34,771 nucleotides of DNA from an uncultured Candidatus Saccharibacteria bacterium (lineage in GTDB: Bacteria; Patescibacteriota; Saccharimonadia; Saccharimonadales; Saccharimonadaceae), in NCBI GenBank assembly GCA_947302765.1, contig CAMYWN010000005.1, positions 1 through 34,771 of the forward strand. Reading direction: 5' to 3'. Of this stretch, positions 31,519 to 34,771 are shown piece after piece. The number at the start of each line of letters is the position of its first letter. Within the stretch, counting starts at the first letter, position 1. Below the pieces are notes generated by a model. That model did not search any database. It was not told the DNA's origin and saw only the letters and a program-made list of their open reading frames with translations. A program made the translations under genes and the position numbers.

Positions 31519-34500
31519 TTATTCGCTTCGCAACGCTTCCACCGGATCTTTCTTCGACGCTGCCCTTGCCGGAATCAAACCACCAATCAAAGTCAAAACA
31601 ATCGACAGTCCGATTAGAAACAGTGCCATTTTTGGATCAAGCGCCGCCGATAGCGGAATGTCACCCGTAAAGTGATGCAACACTAGATTTATCGGTGGGA
31701 TAAGTAAATATGAAACCCCTACACCAAACAACCCCGATAACAACCCGATAATAAACGTTTCCGCATTAAAGATTGAAGAAATATTATGCTTCGATGCTCC
31801 GATTGCCCGCAAAATGCCGATTTCCTTCGTCCGCTCATACACTGAGATATACGTAATAACGCCAATCATAATTGATGAAACGACTAGCGAAATCGATACG
31901 AAAGCAATCAGTACATAGGACACTGCGTCTACGATTGTTTTGACCGAAGACATCAATACGCCAGTCGTATCGGTGTATTCAATTACCTTGTCGTCCTTCC
32001 CTGCTAAACGCATCGCCTCGTTGTAGTTATCGAGAAATTCGATAAATCGCGTTTTCCCATCAAAACTCGTAAAATAAAATGACAACTGGGTTGGATCCTC
32101 CAAATTCTGGTAGCCTAGTGTGGAAAGATTAGTAGCTAAAGTCGTCCGTTTTTTACTAAACATAGCACTGACTACGCGCGATAGCTCTTCTTCAGAAAAG
32201 TTCAGACGAAACGCACCTAAGATTGCATTCTGGTCGACGTGAAAAGCATTAGCGAAACTCGAAGTAAGATAAGCCGTCAACCCTCCGACTTTAGTTAGAA
32301 TTTCTTTTTTCATCGTGACTTCGGTAATCGCGACTGCGAAAGAATCAATCGCTTGCCTAACTGGCTCTGCTTTGAGGTATTGTTCGCTCACTCCGTCATA
32401 GATCAACTCAACAATCGGGATAGGCATTGTCTCGGTGTCAAAAGGAATACTTTGCGATTCCATCGCTGCCTTAAAACCTTCCAAATATGCGGAGAGAAAA
32501 CCCTTGAGTAAACCGCTGTAGGTTGAAGCAAAAGTGTCGGCCGGAATAAAGTACTGCGACTCTAAATCGGTAAAATTTTTATCAGCCAGAAACTCTTCGA
32601 CTTTGCTATCAATTTCGCGAGCCATAAAGGTACCGTTTCCATCAAGACCTGCAAGCGAAGCTCGTAACTCGTCCTTTAGCTGATTAAATCTCTCGGTCAA
32701 CTTTTCTCTTACAGGCGAAATATCCGCCGTGATGTCGTTTGAAATCGAATTCACGTATTCGCTCGTTTTAGATGAAATAGCGTTTTGGTCGATATTGACA
32801 CCAAATGCTCGTTTTAGTGCAGCCTCATCTACAGAAACTAAATCCGAGAACTCAAAATTAAAAGCATTTTCTTCTTCACCAAATTTCTTACCCGAAAAGA
32901 TATCGACTTCGGGCTCCGCTAACTGCTTTTTTACAATCTCGGTTTGGCCAGCGCTATCAATAATATGGGTGATTAATGATGGTAAATATGCTACGCCACT
33001 CCCGGCTGAGAGCATCTCGGAATTCATAACAGCAACGCCGACAATCTTGAGCTTTTCAGCGGTGTCGTAGAGCTCCCTCATATAATCTTTGTCGCCTGAC
33101 ATATCCTCATAAACATCATACTTTGCGTTATATCGATAAGTTTGGGTAGCCGGTAGCAGTCTTAAGTCTACATTCATTAAGTCGTCATAAGTTAGCTCGA
33201 GCGGCTTATTGTTTATTGAGACTTTTTCGCCACTCATAATCTTAGATACAATTTCGTTCAGCTCTTGTGAGTTATGAAAGCCTAGCGAATAAGTCAAAAG
33301 CTCCGATATCTGCCCTTTATTACTTAGCACTACCATCATCTCGTTATACTCCTGAGGATAGCGCCCCGCGAGTAGTTCCGTATCATGTTCCAGATTCTCC
33401 GGTTCAAACTGTCTAAACACCGACGTCATCGTCGAATAATTCCGAAGTAGCGACGTCTCGCCAATTAGTGAAGTAAACATATTGCTCGGGTTCATTTTTG
33501 CAATCGCACCCGTTGCATCCTCAGTATATATTACTGGATCAACGTTATACTCTCTTTCCATCAGCCGAATATCGTCACGAATCCCCTGGCCGTGCAATTC
33601 TAAATACTCTTCGAAACTCGGCAAATCGTTATTCGACACCGTCCCAAGCGTTGTTGTTAGAATCTGGTTTTCGTGTAATTTGCCATCATCGGCACCACCA
33701 CTCGATTCTCCGCTCAGACTCAGTAGGATCCCAGAAATATCCGCTGTCTCTTTTTGCAAAGCGAGGGGATAAGAACCAAGCGTATCTTGCTCAATCTTAT
33801 CGATATAATTCTGGAATCCAGTCGATACGGCGCTAATCAATGCGATACCGATGATACCTATCGAACCGGCAATAGCTATCAGTAAAGTGCGCGCTTTTTT
33901 TGTCAAAAGATTCTTTAAAGAAAGCGAAAAAGCTGTTAGGAATGACATCTTAGTCTTTTTGCTTTTTTTCTCGGCTTCGATTAAATCCAAATCAGTTTTT
34001 ACTTTGCCGTCGTAGGGATGAGAATCGGAAGTGATGGTGCCGTCCTTCAATGTAATGATTCTAGTGGCGTATTTATCAGCCAGCTCAGGGTTATGAGTAA
34101 CCATAATTACCAACTTGTTATTAGCTACTTGTTTTAGTAGGTCCATGATCTGGATCGAAGTCTCAGAGTCTAAAGCGCCAGTAGGCTCATCGGCTAGTAG
34201 AATATCTGGATCATTTACAAGCGCACGAGCGATTGCGACCCTTTGCATTTGCCCACCAGATAATTGTGATGGTAATTTTTCAATGTGTTCCTCTAGACCA
34301 ACTTCCTTCAAGGCCTTTTTGGCACGCCGAACCGCTTCCCTGCTTGATATTCCGGACAACGTTAAAGCCAACTTGACGTTATTTAATACCGTCTGATGTG
34401 GAATTAAATTATAGCTTTGAAAGACAAAACCAATCCGATGATTTCGGTAAGCGTCCCAATCCTTATCCTTATAATTCTTTGTAGATGTTTCATTGATTTT

Positions 34501-34686
34501 CAAATCTCCACCAGAATAATCATCCAGACCACCAATGATGTTCAGAAGTGTAGTCTTGCCCGAACCAGATGGCCCCAAAATAGCCACGAATTCTGATGTA
34601 CGAAAATTTGTCTTGATACTATGCAGCACAATTTTCTTTGAATCGCCAAAACTATACGACTTCGAAACCCCACGAATCTCTAACAT
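31519..34686 (-). CDS. MacB-like ABC transporter: ATPase fused to FtsX-type permease
   Basis: The 1055-aa protein begins with a full ABC ATPase (Walker A GPSGSGKTT, signature LSGGQMQRVAIARAL, Walker B ILLADEPTGALD, H-loop VTHNPE; residues 1 to about 235). A Lys-rich linker leads to a membrane segment (TLLIAIAGSIGIIGIALISAV), then about 600 residues of predicted extracytoplasmic domain, then three membrane segments at the C-terminus with the FtsX-type pattern (ISVYERTKEIGILRAIGASK). Type VII ABC systems of this kind do mechanical work outside the membrane or export peptides and lipids; the substrate is unknown. The external domain is larger than in MacB. The ATG has no clear Shine-Dalgarno; the upstream sequence is a run of AT. 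Confidence 0.88.
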   Translation of the reverse strand: MLEIRGVSKSYSFGDSKKIVLHSIKTNFRTSEFVAILGPSGSGKTTLLNIIGGLDDYSGGDLKINETSTKNYKDKDWDAYRNHRIGFVFQSYNLIPHQTVLNNVKLALTLSGISSREAVRRAKKALKEVGLEEHIEKLPSQLSGGQMQRVAIARALVNDPDILLADEPTGALDSETSIQIMDLLKQVANNKLVIMVTHNPELADKYATRIITLKDGTITSDSHPYDGKVKTDLDLIEAEKKSKKTKMSFLTAFSLSLKNLLTKKARTLLIAIAGSIGIIGIALISAVSTGFQNYIDKIEQDTLGSYPLALQKETADISGILLSLSGESSGGADDGKLHENQILTTTLGTVSNNDLPSFEEYLELHGQGIRDDIRLMEREYNVDPVIYTEDATGAIAKMNPSNMFTSLIGETSLLRNYSTMTSVFRQFEPENLEHDTELLAGRYPQEYNEMMVVLSNKGQISELLTYSLGFHNSQELNEIVSKIMSGEKVSINNKPLELTYDDLMNVDLRLLPATQTYRYNAKYDVYEDMSGDKDYMRELYDTAEKLKIVGVAVMNSEMLSAGSGVAYLPSLITHIIDSAGQTEIVKKQLAEPEVDIFSGKKFGEEENAFNFEFSDLVSVDEAALKRAFGVNIDQNAISSKTSEYVNSISNDITADISPVREKLTERFNQLKDELRASLAGLDGNGTFMAREIDSKVEEFLADKNFTDLESQYFIPADTFASTYSGLLKGFLSAYLEGFKAAMESQSIPFDTETMPIPIVELIYDGVSEQYLKAEPVRQAIDSFAVAITEVTMKKEILTKVGGLTAYLTSSFANAFHVDQNAILGAFRLNFSEEELSRVVSAMFSKKRTTLATNLSTLGYQNLEDPTQLSFYFTSFDGKTRFIEFLDNYNEAMRLAGKDDKVIEYTDTTGVLMSSVKTIVDAVSYVLIAFVSISLVVSSIMIGVITYISVYERTKEIGILRAIGASKHNISSIFNAETFIIGLLSGLFGVGVSYLLIPPINLVLHHFTGDIPLSAALDPKMALFLIGLSIVLTLIGGLIPARAASKKDPVEALRSE

Positions 34687-34771
34687 ATTAATATATATAT
34701 TATCATAATTCGGAGCAATGCGACAAATTCGCCCAAAAAGGATTTCGAATTTAGTTTCATTTAAGGTTGTG

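Noticed and set aside
31402-31675. Plus-strand ORFs of 71-73 aa
   Set aside because: Antisense to the tRNA and to the 3' end of the ABC transporter gene.
34687-34771. Feature at the right window edge
   Set aside because: AT-rich upstream region of the ABC gene; no clear promoter fit or coding sequence could be supported.

Overview
The window looks like chromosomal DNA of a reduced-genome bacterium of the Patescibacteria/CPR, most likely a Candidatus Saccharibacteria (TM7) relative. This is inferred from the gene mix and style: small proteins with CPR-type variants (DnaX and RecR without zinc-binding cysteines, an L1 with a long charged N-terminus), very compact spacing, salvage rather than synthesis genes (uracil permease, queA/tgt without preQ1 synthesis genes in view), moderate GC and standard TGA/TAG/TAA stops. 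No 16S gene is present, so the assignment is not proven.

Layout. 1-1.3 kb: a pyroglutamyl-peptidase-like gene and a Fic protein, with gene remnants between them. 1.3-3.9 kb: queA-tgt, both carrying in-frame palindromic insertions. 3.9-7.6 kb (minus): operon nrnA-like DHH phosphoesterase, alpha/beta hydrolase, cysS, VOC protein; cysS also carries a palindromic insert. 7.6-11.3 kb: YqeG-type HAD, pgsA, cdsA and an AMP-forming acyl-CoA synthetase (lipid genes). 11.3-16.6 kb (minus): dnaX, dnaB, a membrane protein, ybaB, recR. 16.7-19.7 kb: a conserved CPR-type protein, a membrane-anchored DsbA-like thiol oxidoreductase and a class V aminotransferase/cysteine desulfurase-like enzyme. 19.8-25.4 kb: the secE-nusG-rplK-rplA-rplJ-rplL cluster, interrupted by an orphan 285-aa gene and a membrane protein, with an L10 leader before rplJ. 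25.4-29.6 kb: glucan phosphorylase, a possible acyltransferase and uraA. 29.7-31.4 kb: a decayed accessory island beside tRNA-Gln. 31.5-34.7 kb: a large MacB-like ABC ATPase-permease fusion.

Three things stand out. (1) A family of about 86-bp GC-rich palindromes (three full copies and one 47-bp short form). Two copies are translated in the same reading frame inside tgt, and unrelated palindromes of 190 bp and 90 bp sit in frame inside queA and cysS. This resembles the Rickettsia palindromic elements, but I know of no description for this lineage. Compensatory changes between copies support selection on the fold. (2) At least a dozen genes have an extended -10 box (TGnTATAAT) whose last base is 6-8 nt from the start codon, which implies leaderless mRNAs; operon-internal and ribosomal protein genes have Shine-Dalgarno sites instead. 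(3) The island at tRNA-Gln holds an 18-bp copy of the tRNA 3' end (an att-like scar), a VbhA-like antitoxin next to a Fic toxin broken by stops, two other broken genes, and an intact 84-codon orphan gene with strong translation and termination signals.
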